This document shows positions 35,151 through 44,165 of a stretch of DNA of 60,122 bases, one piece after another. Numbering within the stretch: the stretch's first letter is position 1; every line of letters begins with the position of its first letter. The stretch is from NCBI GenBank assembly GCA_030524555.1, contig JAUNGK010000005.1:1-60122 (forward strand). Direction: 5' to 3'. Below the pieces are notes generated by a model, which was not told where the DNA came from, searched no databases, and saw only the letters and a list, made by a program, of their open reading frames with translations. The DNA comes from Bacillota bacterium (GTDB lineage: Bacteria; Bacillota; Clostridia; Lachnospirales; Lachnospiraceae). The position numbers were made by a program, and so were the translations under genes.

Positions 35151-35266
35151 TGTCAATATATTTTATTGTCCTAAAAAAGCCAAATTAAATTTTTCACTGC
35201 CGTAAATTATGTTATAATGACCATGAACAGGCAGCAAACAGTGATCAGAAACGGGAGCTTTTTATA

Positions 35267-35845
35267 ATGGCACAATTTACAAAAAAGGCAATTATTTCTA
35301 CTTTTCTACAGTTACTAAACGAACATTCTCTTGATAAAATTACAGTAAAGGATATAGTAGAAAAATGCGGAATCAACCGCAATACCTTCTACTACTATTA
35401 TAAGGATATTTATGATCTGATAGAGGATATATTCCGCATTGAAATACAGGCTATGCACGAGAGCTCTTCCGGCCAAATCTTCTTTCGGGATGATTTACGG
35501 AAAGGGGTAAGCCTTATTTTGGATAATAAAGCTGCCTTTGCACATCTTTATCATTCCAAAAGCAAGGAGGTCATTGAAAGGTATCTTGATAACGTATCCG
35601 AAAGCTTTGCGAAAAGATTTGTGGAACAAAAGGCCTCAGAGCTTTCTATTGAGGATGAAAATGATATCCGTTTCGTCTATGAATGGTATCGTTTCGCCAT
35701 ATCCGGTGTTATTATCAAATGGATACAAACAGCTAACGCTTCCGATCCCGAGACCTTTATTCGTAAGGTTGCCGATTTATATGAAAACACTATTACGGAA
35801 GCCTTATTAAGTACCCAGAAAAGCAAATTAAATACGCCTGAGTAA
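35267..35845 (+). CDS. TetR family transcriptional regulator
   Basis: A 192-residue TetR-type regulator. The helix-turn-helix is in FLQLLNEHSLDKITVKDIVEKCGINRNTFYYYYKDIYDLIEDIF (about residues 13-56), followed by a helical ligand-binding domain like that of the TetR_C_8 / DhaS-like group. A GGGAG site precedes the ATG, and TATAAT at 35213-35218 is a likely -10. It is followed by a strong terminator and then an HdeD-like and a radical SAM gene in the same direction, which are its most likely targets. Ligand unknown. Confidence 0.93.
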   Translation: MAQFTKKAIISTFLQLLNEHSLDKITVKDIVEKCGINRNTFYYYYKDIYDLIEDIFRIEIQAMHESSSGQIFFRDDLRKGVSLILDNKAAFAHLYHSKSKEVIERYLDNVSESFAKRFVEQKASELSIEDENDIRFVYEWYRFAISGVIIKWIQTANASDPETFIRKVADLYENTITEALLSTQKSKLNTPE

Positions 35846-35900
35846 GCATACATTCTATCAGACACTTTTTTAAAAATGTCTGATTTTCAGCCAATTTTAC

Positions 35901-35935
35901 CGCATTGTCCAATTTTTGGACAATGCGCTTTTTTT
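35901..35935 (+). terminator. Rho-independent terminator after the TetR gene
   Basis: A perfect 10-base stem CGCATTGTCC/GGACAATGCG (35901-35910 with 35918-35927) followed by CTTTTTTT. A second, weaker hairpin (ATCAGACA/TGTCTGAT, 35857-35884) lies just upstream. Confidence 0.9.
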
Positions 35936-35940
35936 GTCTG

Positions 35941-35969
35941 TTTCCAAGGCTTATTTCATTTCCTATACT
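35941..35969 (+). promoter_or_regulatory. Promoter of the HdeD-like/radical SAM pair
   Basis: TTTCCA (35941-35946) and TATACT (35964-35969) with a 17-base spacer, immediately after the TetR terminator. The -35 matches 4 of 6. Confidence 0.5.
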
Positions 35970-36000
35970 AAATTTAAATATAGAAAGGAAGGTGCCGAAT

Positions 36001-36570
36001 ATGAGAAATCTTCGGAAAATTAAAATTATCTATAGTGCACTGGCAGCTATTTTCATTCTCCTGGGTATTTGCATGGTTATGAAACCCGGACTGTCCCTTA
36101 CCATTATATGCCGGCTGGCAGGTGTACTTTTTGTCATTTACGGTATTGTTAAAATCGGGGGCTACTTTTCCAAAGATATTTATGAACTGGCTTTTCAATT
36201 TGATTTTGCCATGGGGTTATTTTCCCTTGCCATCGGATGCGCCCTGATCTTTTTTGTTGACGGTATCCTCCTATTTTTCCCTACCTTTATGGGAGTTGTG
36301 ATCTTAATTGATGCCGTTTTCAAAATACAAACCTCTCTGGATGCGAAACGCTTTGGCCTGCAGAAATGGTGGCTCATACTGCTTCTGGCAGTTCTGGCCG
36401 GTATTGCCGGATTTTTGTTGATTATTTATCCTCAAAGAACATCCCAGCTCATTATTATGTTTGTGGGGCTTAATCTTATCATAGACGGTCTTCTTAATCT
36501 TTGGATTGTTATTTATACCGTAAAGATCATGCGGCAAATTGATGACAGTCCATACGAAAGCATACTGTAA
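36001..36570 (+). CDS. HdeD family (DUF308) membrane protein
   Basis: A 189-residue protein of six predicted transmembrane helices in three hairpin-like repeats (for example IIYSALAAIFILLGICMVM, AGVLFVIYGIVKIGGYF, GILLFFPTFMGVVILIDAV), the pattern of HdeD/DUF308 proteins. The ATG at 36001 follows a GGAAGG site; a longer upstream frame crosses the terminator and promoter and is rejected. Members are linked to acid or envelope stress but have no proven molecular activity. Its stop lies 35 bases before the radical SAM gene, so they form a two-gene unit probably controlled by the preceding TetR regulator. Confidence 0.85.
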   Translation: MRNLRKIKIIYSALAAIFILLGICMVMKPGLSLTIICRLAGVLFVIYGIVKIGGYFSKDIYELAFQFDFAMGLFSLAIGCALIFFVDGILLFFPTFMGVVILIDAVFKIQTSLDAKRFGLQKWWLILLLAVLAGIAGFLLIIYPQRTSQLIIMFVGLNLIIDGLLNLWIVIYTVKIMRQIDDSPYESIL

Positions 36571-36605
36571 GCAAAAAAATGTTTTACACTAAGGAGGAAA
36601 AGAAA

Positions 36606-38003
36606 ATGGGTAATATGACACACGCAGCAGGAAGAGCCGCTTTTAGCAAGGCTGTTGACATTGCACTGAACAATAAGGATCAGGATTGGGAGCAAGAGGT
36701 TTCAAGGCTTATGAATTTAATGCAGAAATACATGAGCGGAGAAAAATTAAATATTGATTATGACAAAGCGAAATCCATGATCTGTAACAAAAATACTACC
36801 TTAAACCACTATATTAACAGGATCTTAGCGGAAATTGATCCCCATGTACTGAAAACCTCCGCATTAAATCTTGGGTTTGAAGCTTTTTTCCATGGTACCA
36901 AAACCATCAGAAAAATGCGCGAAATTCATAACTGCAATATACCATGGCTGATTTTAATGGATCCTACCAGCGCCTGCAATCTGCACTGCACCGGCTGCTG
37001 GGCTGCCGAATACGGGAACCGTCTCAACCTGACCTTTGAGGAAATGGACAAAGTTATCACTCAGGGGAAAGAGCTTGGCATTTATTTTTATATGTATACC
37101 GGCGGTGAACCTCTTGTAAGAAAGTCAGATATTATAAAGCTCTGCGAAAAGCACAATGACTGCGCTTTCCTTGCCTATACCAACGGAACTCTTGTTGATG
37201 ACGCATTTTGCCGGGAAATGGCCAGAGTAGGAAACATTTATCTCGCCATTAGCCTGGAGGGCTTTGAAAATGTAAATGACCTGCGCCGTGGTGAAGGGGT
37301 TTTTAACAAGGTTATGCATGCTATGGATTTACTTAAAGAGCATGGGCTGATTTTTGGGGCCTCTATCTGTTACACCTCTAAAAATATTGAAGCTATTACC
37401 AGCGATGAATTTATTGATCTGATCATTGAAAAAGGCTGCCGCTATGCACTGTATTTTCATTATATGCCTGTTGGCAATGATGCAGCCACAGACCTTCTTC
37501 CCACTATGGAGCAGCGGGTCTATATGCGAAGCAGGGTCCGGGAGATCAGAAATATGACAAACGGCAAGGGAATTTTTACTATGGACTTCCAGAACGACGG
37601 TGAATTTGTAGGCGGCTGCATTGCCGGCGGAAGAAATTATTTCCATATCAATGCAAACGGTGATGCCGAGCCCTGTGTGTTCATTCACTATTCAGGCGCC
37701 AATATCAGAACCCACTCCCTGCTTGAAATATTAAAGCAGCCTTTGTTTATGGCTTACAGAGATAATCAGCCTTTCAATGACAATCACCTGCGCCCCTGTC
37801 CTATGCTGGAAAATCCTGAGATACTGGAACGTATGGTACAGGAAACCGGAGCCAAATCCACTGATCTGCAGTCGCCCGAATCCGTTCAGCACTTATGTGA
37901 AAAATGCCATGCCTATGCAGAAGAATGGGCTCCCTATGCAGAAAAGCTCTGGCAGGAGACCCCGCAAAGAAAACACAGCTATGAAAACTATAAACAAAAA
38001 TAA
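36606..38003 (+). CDS. Radical SAM enzyme with SPASM-like C-terminus
   Basis: A 465-residue enzyme. The [4Fe-4S]/SAM motif C-x3-C-x2-C is at 124-128-131 (SACNLHCTGC), with a YTGGEP glycine motif for SAM binding about 35 residues later. The C-terminal part holds several more Cys (GGCIAGG, EPCVF, RPCP, CEKCHAYAEEW) that could bind auxiliary clusters as in SPASM proteins. An N-terminal helical extension of about 110 residues precedes the radical SAM core. No peptide precursor gene was seen beside it, so a peptide-maturase role is not supported. The partner HdeD-like membrane protein suggests an envelope or lipid substrate, which is only a guess. ATG at 36606 follows AAGGAGG. Confidence 0.88.
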   Translation: MGNMTHAAGRAAFSKAVDIALNNKDQDWEQEVSRLMNLMQKYMSGEKLNIDYDKAKSMICNKNTTLNHYINRILAEIDPHVLKTSALNLGFEAFFHGTKTIRKMREIHNCNIPWLILMDPTSACNLHCTGCWAAEYGNRLNLTFEEMDKVITQGKELGIYFYMYTGGEPLVRKSDIIKLCEKHNDCAFLAYTNGTLVDDAFCREMARVGNIYLAISLEGFENVNDLRRGEGVFNKVMHAMDLLKEHGLIFGASICYTSKNIEAITSDEFIDLIIEKGCRYALYFHYMPVGNDAATDLLPTMEQRVYMRSRVREIRNMTNGKGIFTMDFQNDGEFVGGCIAGGRNYFHINANGDAEPCVFIHYSGANIRTHSLLEILKQPLFMAYRDNQPFNDNHLRPCPMLENPEILERMVQETGAKSTDLQSPESVQHLCEKCHAYAEEWAPYAEKLWQETPQRKHSYENYKQK

Positions 38004-38020
38004 TTTTGCTCTTTGATAAT

Positions 38021-38548
38021 TTACATCATCCCCGCCAGCACTACACTGGCAATAATTCCTGCCAGGGTGGAAATCAGCGCCCCGGTAAGTGTATATCTGG
38101 TTTTGGTTACCTTTGCCGCCAAAAAATATACACTCATAGTATAAAAAATGGTCTCGGTACAGCTCATCATGATTGAAGTGATAAGCCCAATCATAGAGTC
38201 TGTACCGTAATTTTTAAAAATATCCAATACCAGCCCAGTCGCCGCAGAGGATGAAAACATCTTAATAAACGCAAGCGGCACCAGCTCTGCCGGAAACCCT
38301 GCCTTTTCACTTAAGGGCCGTACCAGATTTCCAAGAAAAGTTAAAAAACCGGAAGCACGCAGTATGCCCACTGCTGTCATAAGAGCAATCAAGGTAGGCA
38401 TGATTCCAACTACTGTTTTTAACCCATCTTTGGCGCCCCTTACGAAATCTTCATATACATTAGTCTTATTAACCACGCCATAGGCTATTATATAGAAGAT
38501 GATTACCGGTATGATAATGTTGGAAATATTGGATAAAACAGAAGCCAT
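38021..38548 (-). CDS. spmB: Spore maturation protein B-like (SpmB)
   Basis: A 175-residue membrane protein of the SpmB / nucleoside-recognition (Gate) domain family, with segments IIPVIIFYIIAYGVV, GIMPTLIALMTAVGIL and the conserved FIKMFSSSAATGLVLDIF region. In Bacillus SpmA and SpmB contribute to spore-core dehydration. Here no spmA is adjacent. The start codon lies within a 13-bp inverted repeat that could fold the leader RNA. It is convergent with the radical SAM gene and downstream of an Rpn nuclease gene in the same direction. Confidence 0.88.
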   Translation of the reverse strand: MASVLSNISNIIIPVIIFYIIAYGVVNKTNVYEDFVRGAKDGLKTVVGIMPTLIALMTAVGILRASGFLTFLGNLVRPLSEKAGFPAELVPLAFIKMFSSSAATGLVLDIFKNYGTDSMIGLITSIMMSCTETIFYTMSVYFLAAKVTKTRYTLTGALISTLAGIIASVVLAGMM

Positions 38549-38591
38549 ATATTGTGTCCTGTGCTTTTTGCATCTTCTACAATATATGGCT
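38543..38591 (-). promoter_or_regulatory. Inverted repeat enclosing the spmB ribosome-binding site
   Basis: A perfect 13-base inverted repeat, AGCCATATATTGT (38543-38555) and its complement at 38579-38591, with a 23-base loop. In the spmB message one arm contains the AUG and the loop contains the AGGAC ribosome-binding site. It could control translation or mark the 3' end of the upstream Rpn message; there is no T run. Confidence 0.5.
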
Positions 38592-38608
38592 CCTTGATTT
38601 AAAGTATT

Positions 38609-39559
38609 CTAATTCTCTTTTCCCACATAGTCCATAAGCTCTGACTCTTCCATATGCAGCCTTCGGGCCGCTTCCGCAAATGTAATAAATCCATCATGAA
38701 TTAATTCTCTGTATGTTTCGATTCTTCCTTGAGAAATTCCCTTATTTAATATCGTCTTAGCTTCATATTCAAGCACCTTTCCTCCCATAACTGACTTCAC
38801 TCCTTCCCTTATCCTGCTATAATTTCTTGCAATATGCTCCAATACCTTATTTGACATATCAACAATAGTGCATTTAGTATATTCATCAATTTCACCCGTT
38901 CTACATAACTCTTCAAGCTGTTCCCTTATGGCCCTATAATCTTCCATAAGATTGTTCACCTGAGTATCATCCTCATTATACTCTTGAAATTGACCTTCAT
39001 ATGAGAAAATATGAAAAGGAATTAACAGTAAAAGTTTCTTTTCAAATATCTCTTTAATTGTATATGTTTGAGACTTCATTACCAAAATATCATATTGAAT
39101 GACTCTGCCGGATACCACAATTTTTGTCTTCATTCTGTCCGGTACAGATACAGTACTCCTTAAAAACAAAACCGCAGAATACGGAAAATTTACTGTAAGT
39201 ATATTATCATATATCTTACCTCTATCCAACGCAATCTGTGAATCATACTCAAACATTCTCACCAACATGCTGTTATCCGGACTACTTTGACATTCCCAAT
39301 GATATAACTTCAATTCTTCACCCTGTATCCCAAAACAGGTATCTGTAATACGCTTTTGCTCATCTCCATCCTGCTGATTCAGGAAATGCTCATTGGGATA
39401 CAAATAAATTTCTTCATTTCCTATATATTGCTCATGAAACACTTCATTAATCATTGGTAACAGTAATTTAACACAATCATTTACCAAAGTTCTAAAAACA
39501 TCATCGTACGGTGCCCCGACTATACCTTTTTCCTTCTCCACCTTTCTCCTTACTGACAC
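38609..39559 (-). CDS. Rpn family PD-(D/E)XK nuclease (transposase-like)
   Basis: A 316-residue protein of the Rpn / PDDEXK-type recombination-promoting nuclease family, often mislabelled as transposase. The opening GAPYDDVFRTLVNDCVKLLLP, then TDTCF and HWECQSSPDNSMLVRMFEYD, gives the expected D...E-x-Q active-site pattern. The C-terminal half is helical with a short RIETYRELIHDGFITFAEAARRL segment typical of this family in Lachnospiraceae, where many copies occur per genome. Such proteins promote recA-independent horizontal DNA exchange in E. coli; the role here is unknown. It has a clear promoter at 39589-39617 and no inverted-repeat ends, so it is not part of a recognisable insertion sequence. 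Confidence 0.85.
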   Translation of the reverse strand: MSVRRKVEKEKGIVGAPYDDVFRTLVNDCVKLLLPMINEVFHEQYIGNEEIYLYPNEHFLNQQDGDEQKRITDTCFGIQGEELKLYHWECQSSPDNSMLVRMFEYDSQIALDRGKIYDNILTVNFPYSAVLFLRSTVSVPDRMKTKIVVSGRVIQYDILVMKSQTYTIKEIFEKKLLLLIPFHIFSYEGQFQEYNEDDTQVNNLMEDYRAIREQLEELCRTGEIDEYTKCTIVDMSNKVLEHIARNYSRIREGVKSVMGGKVLEYEAKTILNKGISQGRIETYRELIHDGFITFAEAARRLHMEESELMDYVGKEN

Positions 39560-39588
39560 AGAAATCTAAAGCATAATCTTCTGCTATA

Positions 39589-39617
39589 ATTATACTCTCT
39601 TTTCCTGTATCTATCAA
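39589..39617 (-). promoter_or_regulatory. Sigma-A promoter of the Rpn nuclease gene
   Basis: TTGATA (39617-39612), 17-base spacer and TATAAT (39594-39589) on the minus strand, about 30 bases before the start codon. Confidence 0.7.
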
Positions 39618-39780
39618 TTGTTTATCAAAATAATCTGATTGAAATTTCGGCGATTTTGCCGTGCTGAATACATGCACCAGAATTTATTAATCATAAAATT
39701 AGATACATCAGATATTTTAACTATAACCGCCTTTCACTGAAAAGACAAATTAAAAAATTATAAACTATTGACATTTTCCA

Positions 39781-40422
39781 TTACACCATCTCATACATAA
39801 GCGCATTACAAATTGCTGCTGCCACATTACTGCCGCCCTTTCTTCCCTTTGCCACAATATATGGCACTTCACACTGCATAATCAGTTCCTTGGCTGCCAC
39901 TACATTAACAAAGCCTACCGGGACACCAATAATTCCCTCCGGTCTGATCCTGCCCTGTTCCATTAATTCATAGAGACGGACTAGAGCCGTAGGGGCATTT
40001 CCAATTGCAAAGATCAACCGCTTTTGAAGCTTTGACGCCTTGTCCATGCTGGCAACCGCACGGGTTGTCTGATTTTCCCTGGCTATGACGGCCACATCTT
40101 CATCGCTCATAAAGCAATATACTTCACCACCATATTTCTCCAGTCGCTTTTTGTTAATTCCGGCCTTAGCCATTTGCGTATCGGTAACAATACAGGCTCC
40201 GTTTAAGATAGCCTGCTGAAATCTGCTTACCGCATCATAGGAAAAGCAAAGATTTTCCACATAATCAAAATCTGCTGTGGTATGAATTACTCTCTTAATA
40301 ATTGGTGCCTGCAGGGGATCAAGCTCCGTATTTCCAAGCTCCTGCGTAATAATCTCAAAGCTTCTTTTTTCTATTTCCGCAGGGAGTACCTGTTGAAACA
40401 TCATTTTATTACCTTCTTTCAT
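39781..40422 (-). CDS. cbiC: Cobalt-precorrin-8 methylmutase
   Basis: About 213 residues. CbiC/CobH moves the C-11 methyl group to C-12 to give cobyrinate. The conserved catalytic His lies in [12 protein letters not shown], and the family motifs [24 protein letters not shown] and [14 protein letters not shown] are present, with [17 protein letters not shown] near the end. The ATG at 40422 has GAGGTG 6 bases upstream and overlaps the cbiP end by 14 bases. A further ATG at 40404 is an alternative. Last gene of the cobalamin operon, although it acts before most of the upstream-encoded amidation and loop steps. Confidence 0.95.
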   Translation of the reverse strand: MKEGNKMMFQQVLPAEIEKRSFEIITQELGNTELDPLQAPIIKRVIHTTADFDYVENLCFSYDAVSRFQQAILNGACIVTDTQMAKAGINKKRLEKYGGEVYCFMSDEDVAVIARENQTTRAVASMDKASKLQKRLIFAIGNAPTALVRLYELMEQGRIRPEGIIGVPVGFVNVVAAKELIMQCEVPYIVAKGRKGGSNVAAAICNALMYEMV

Positions 40423-41914
40423 AATTAACACCTCTTCCAATCAATTCATAAATCTTCTCCATATCAATACTTTCCCGCAGAATATCCGCCAGCTTGTCAA
40501 ACTGCTTCTCTCGGTATTCCTCATAAGAAACCATATTACCGCTATGATACGGTATACCTTTTCTTTCACACAGCATACGGACAAATGCTGACCGAAACTC
40601 CTCCTCATCAAAAATACCATGAAGGTAGCTTCCTAAAGTATTTTCCGAATAACCGCCATCCCTTTTACCCGGCAGTTCCAGTAGAAAATGCTCTTCCGAT
40701 TTCCATACGGATTTCCCCATATGGATTTCGTATCCGCTTACCTTTTGGCCCGAAAGAGCCTTGAAGGCACCTGTCAGCTCTCCGGTTCTGCCCTCCACTC
40801 TGGTTCTTACCTTTTCCGACTCAAAGCAGGTGTTCATGGGAAGAAGTCCCATTCCCCGAATGCTGCCAGATCCCTCTATTTCCTCTTTATCCTCAATGGT
40901 TTCACCAAGCATCTGATAGCCGCCGCAGATGCCGAAAATAACGGCTCCTGTACCGGCAAGACGCAGGATCGCTCCTTCCAATCCACTTTCCCGCAGAAAA
41001 CGTATATCATTTATAGTATTTTTAGTTCCGGGCAAAATAACCGCATCAGGATTACCCAGCTCCGATACCCTTGACACATATCTTACCGTCACATCAGGCT
41101 CTAAGGCAAATGCCTGAAAATCGGTGAAGTTGGAAATTTTAGGAAGCCGGATAACCGCAATATCCACATTTTCTCCCTTTTCCTTTCTTTCAAGGCTTGT
41201 AGAAAGTGAGTCCTCATCCTCAATATCAATATCCATATAAGGAATTACTCCAAGTACTTCCTTGCCGCACCTTTCGGTAAGCATGGATAAACCAGGCTCC
41301 AAAATTTTTCTGTCTCCCCTGAATTTGTTAATCAAAAGCCCCTTAATCCTGTCCTGCTCTTCCTGCTCCAAAAGCATCACCGTGCCGATCAGTTGTGCAA
41401 ACACACCGCCTCTGTCAATATCCCCCACAAGCAAAACCGGTGCATCCGCAATACGGGCCATTCCCATATTTACAATATCATTTTCCTTCAAATTAATTTC
41501 TGCAGGGCTTCCGGCCCCTTCTATGACAATAATGTCATATTCTGCCGCCAACTGCTCATAAGCCTTTCGAATAACCGGAATGTAATCCTTCTTCTTTTTA
41601 AAATAATCCATGGCTCTCATATTGCCCATCACTTCCCCGTTTACAATCACCTGAGAGCCCATGTCCGTGGTAGGCTTTAATAAAATAGGATTCATTCTTA
41701 CATCAGGCTCCACTCCGCAGGCAAGGGCCTGCACCACCTGCGCCCTTCCCATTTCCAGATTGTCCCTGGTAATATAAGAATTAAGCGCCATATTTTGTGA
41801 TTTAAAGGGAGCCACCTTGTAGCCATCCTGCTTAAAAATTCTGCAAAGTCCTGCCGCAACCAGACTTTTTCCGGCATTCGACATGGTTCCCTGTATCATA
41901 ATTGATTTTGCCAT
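40409..41914 (-). CDS. cbiP: Cobyric acid synthase
   Basis: About 501 residues. It amidates positions b, d, e and g of adenosylcobyrinic acid a,c-diamide using ATP and glutamine. The N-terminal dethiobiotin-synthase-like ATPase starts [19 protein letters not shown], followed by [10 protein letters not shown]. The C-terminal class-I glutamine amidotransferase domain has the nucleophile Cys in [11 protein letters not shown] and a His in [14 protein letters not shown]. The ATG at 41914 gives the conserved start; an upstream in-frame start (41947) would add unconserved residues. Ends in the overlap with cbiC. Confidence 0.96.
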   Translation of the reverse strand: MAKSIMIQGTMSNAGKSLVAAGLCRIFKQDGYKVAPFKSQNMALNSYITRDNLEMGRAQVVQALACGVEPDVRMNPILLKPTTDMGSQVIVNGEVMGNMRAMDYFKKKKDYIPVIRKAYEQLAAEYDIIVIEGAGSPAEINLKENDIVNMGMARIADAPVLLVGDIDRGGVFAQLIGTVMLLEQEEQDRIKGLLINKFRGDRKILEPGLSMLTERCGKEVLGVIPYMDIDIEDEDSLSTSLERKEKGENVDIAVIRLPKISNFTDFQAFALEPDVTVRYVSRVSELGNPDAVILPGTKNTINDIRFLRESGLEGAILRLAGTGAVIFGICGGYQMLGETIEDKEEIEGSGSIRGMGLLPMNTCFESEKVRTRVEGRTGELTGAFKALSGQKVSGYEIHMGKSVWKSEEHFLLELPGKRDGGYSENTLGSYLHGIFDEEEFRSAFVRMLCERKGIPYHSGNMVSYEEYREKQFDKLADILRESIDMEKIYELIGRGVNYERR

Positions 41915-41966
41915 TTCCAAGACATTCCTTTCCAAGCCAAAACTCATACTGCAGACCTTTCAAATC

Positions 41967-43013
41967 TTAAACTCTCATGCTGCAGGCTCTCCACCTGCAA
42001 ATCAGCTCCCTGTTTTCTTCATGGGGTCTGACTGCAATCCGATAAAATTCCTCCGACAGATTTCGATAGTTTTCACAGCTTCTGATTAAAATTCCCTGCT
42101 TCAACAATACTTCTTTAAGTCCTATCCCGGCCTTAAAAAAGATATAATTTGCCTCTGAGGGATATATTTTATCTGTAAGTTGGCATGAAAGCTCTCTGAC
42201 CAGATAGTCCCGTTCTATCTCAATAATTTCCCTTGCTCTCTTCACATAGTCCTCTTCCTCACAGGCTGCGCACCCTGCCAGCTGTGCCGGCAGCGATACG
42301 CTCCATGGCTGCATACAGCCTTTTACCCTCCCGGAAAGCTCTCTGTTCGACGTCATCAGATATCCCAGGCGCAGTCCCGGCATTGCATACAGCTTCGTAA
42401 AAGCGCGGCAAATCACCAGATTAGGAAATTCCTTTAAATAATGCTTCATGGTAAGCTCCTTTTCCCTTCGAAGAAAGGGAAGAAAGCACTCATCCAAACA
42501 CAAAACGGTTTCCGTCTGCCTGCACCTTTCGGCAATGCTGTAAAGAAGCTCCCGCTCTATCACTGTGCCGGTTGGATTTCCCGGATTGCACACAAAGAGA
42601 ATATCCGTATCCTTTTGGATTTTTTCCAAAATTTCATGTCCAAGGCGGAAATCTTCCTCCTCTTTTAAATACAAAAACTCCGGTATCCCTCCTGCTGCCA
42701 GAAGCGCCCTTTCATATTCCAAAAAAGCGGGAACCGGTATCAATCCCTTTTTCGGCCTGATTGCGTAACACAAAGCATAAAGAAGCTCCGCAGCGCCGTT
42801 CCCCGGCACAATCCAGTCTGCAGGCACTTCTTCCTTTTGAGCCAGTTTCCCACACAGCTCTTCACATTGACAATCCGGGTAGTGCACAGAAAGCTCAGCC
42901 CCTTTTTTAGCCGCTTCCATGCAGCGCTTCGGCATTCCCAGGGGATTTATATTCACGGAAAAATCATACTCCACCTTATTTCTGTATATATCGCCTCCAT
43001 GAAGCTGCTCCAT
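41967..43013 (-). CDS. cobD: L-threonine-O-3-phosphate decarboxylase
   Basis: A 348-residue class-I/II PLP enzyme in the Salmonella CobD family. It decarboxylates threonine phosphate to (R)-1-amino-2-propanol phosphate, the aminopropanol linker. Motifs include YDFSVNINPLGMP at the N-terminus, CNPGNPTGTVI, LCLDECFLPFL, and the PLP-binding Lys in CRAFTKLYAMPGLRLGYL. It resembles histidinol-phosphate aminotransferases, but the N-terminal motif and operon context support CobD. It lies about 90 bases after cbiB. Confidence 0.93.
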   Translation of the reverse strand: MEQLHGGDIYRNKVEYDFSVNINPLGMPKRCMEAAKKGAELSVHYPDCQCEELCGKLAQKEEVPADWIVPGNGAAELLYALCYAIRPKKGLIPVPAFLEYERALLAAGGIPEFLYLKEEEDFRLGHEILEKIQKDTDILFVCNPGNPTGTVIERELLYSIAERCRQTETVLCLDECFLPFLRREKELTMKHYLKEFPNLVICRAFTKLYAMPGLRLGYLMTSNRELSGRVKGCMQPWSVSLPAQLAGCAACEEEDYVKRAREIIEIERDYLVRELSCQLTDKIYPSEANYIFFKAGIGLKEVLLKQGILIRSCENYRNLSEEFYRIAVRPHEENRELICRWRACSMRV

Positions 43014-43100
43014 TTGTTCTCCTTCCCAACCAATTGTGGCGTAACAGGATTTGAACGGAATATATTGTCTGAAGATTCATCAAATTCCGAAATCCCGCAA

Positions 43101-44096
43101 TTACCTGCAATTCATATATACGCCGATTACTGCAAGCACCGCCACTCCCGTCACAAACACTAAAAGTCCTGTAAGATACATCAGCCGATTGACCCGCCTG
43201 ATATCCTCCGGCTCTATCTCCCTGACCGGATCACCGATATATGGCTTTTTCTTCAGCACACCAAAATACCACGCATCCCCTGCCAGCCTGACACCCAGCG
43301 CCCCTGCACAGGCCGCTTCCGTCTGTGCGGAATTGGGACTTGCATGGTTGTATCTGTCCCTGCCAAAAATACGGAATGCATTTTTTCCGTCCAATCCAAG
43401 CAATAAAGCCGACACAATCATATATAATGCGGAAATCCTTGCAGGGATATAATTGCAAATATCATCCAGCCTTGCCGCCGCCGTTCCCAGATAACAATAC
43501 CTGTCGTTTTTGTATCCAATCATGGAATCCATGGTATTCACAGTCTTGTAAAACACCCCTCCGGGCACACCGAAAATCAACATAAAAATCATCGGAGCAA
43601 TCACCCCATCAGAGGTATTTTCCGCAACCGTCTCCACTGCCGCCCTTGTAATTCCCTTTTCATCCAGCCTGTCCGTATCACGTCCCACAATCATGGAAAC
43701 AGCATATCTTGCTCCCTCCACATCCTGCCTGACCAGATGCTTATATACCCTCATGCTTTCCACTTTCAATGACTTTTGAGCCAGCATTTGATAGCACAAA
43801 AGGATTTCCAATCCGACCCTGAGAGCGGGATGTATTTTTCCTGCTCCATATAACAGCAAAATACAGCACCCCATCGTAAAAGTAAGCACCATGGCTGCCA
43901 GCAGCACACCGCATAACTTTTTTTTTCTCTTGTCAGCCTCTTTGTCCTGTGCCGGCTTAAAAATACGGCATATCAGCTTTTCGGTATATTCAATTACTTT
44001 TCCTATTCCCCGTACCGGATGCCACCAAAACTGAGGATCTCCCAACAAAAGATCCAGAAGATACCCTGCACACAGCACAAGAATCCTTTCCCACAT
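43101..44096 (-). CDS. cbiB: Adenosylcobinamide-phosphate synthase
   Basis: About 331 residues, an integral membrane enzyme that joins adenosylcobyric acid with the aminopropanol (phosphate) linker. Motifs include LLDLLLGDPQFWWHPVRGIG near the N-terminus, ARYAVSMIVGRDTDRL, VETVAENTSDGVIAPMIFM and NTMDSMIGYKNDRY; several hydrophobic segments are present. The ATG at 44096 has TGGAGG 6 bases upstream and is chosen over a longer frame beginning at 44135. It sits between the phosphatase gene and cobD. Confidence 0.95.
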   Translation of the reverse strand: MWERILVLCAGYLLDLLLGDPQFWWHPVRGIGKVIEYTEKLICRIFKPAQDKEADKRKKKLCGVLLAAMVLTFTMGCCILLLYGAGKIHPALRVGLEILLCYQMLAQKSLKVESMRVYKHLVRQDVEGARYAVSMIVGRDTDRLDEKGITRAAVETVAENTSDGVIAPMIFMLIFGVPGGVFYKTVNTMDSMIGYKNDRYCYLGTAAARLDDICNYIPARISALYMIVSALLLGLDGKNAFRIFGRDRYNHASPNSAQTEAACAGALGVRLAGDAWYFGVLKKKPYIGDPVREIEPEDIRRVNRLMYLTGLLVFVTGVAVLAVIGVYMNCR

Positions 44097-44165
44097 ACCA
44101 TTCCTCCATGACGGGCATTTCGCCATGCCTGCCATACACCTGCAATGCCTGATTTCAGGCTTCCG

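Noticed and set aside
36579..38003. RiPP (modified peptide) cluster around the radical SAM enzyme
   Set aside because: No small precursor gene, RRE-type partner, peptidase or exporter was seen nearby.
38609..39559. Insertion sequence, because Rpn proteins are often called transposases
   Set aside because: No terminal inverted repeats or target duplication were seen, and the gene has its own promoter.
43023..43060. tRNA-like 3' segment (minus strand TTCAAATCC followed by ACGCCACA) between cobD and cbiB
   Set aside because: The T-stem does not pair and no anticodon or D arm is present, so it is a chance resemblance.
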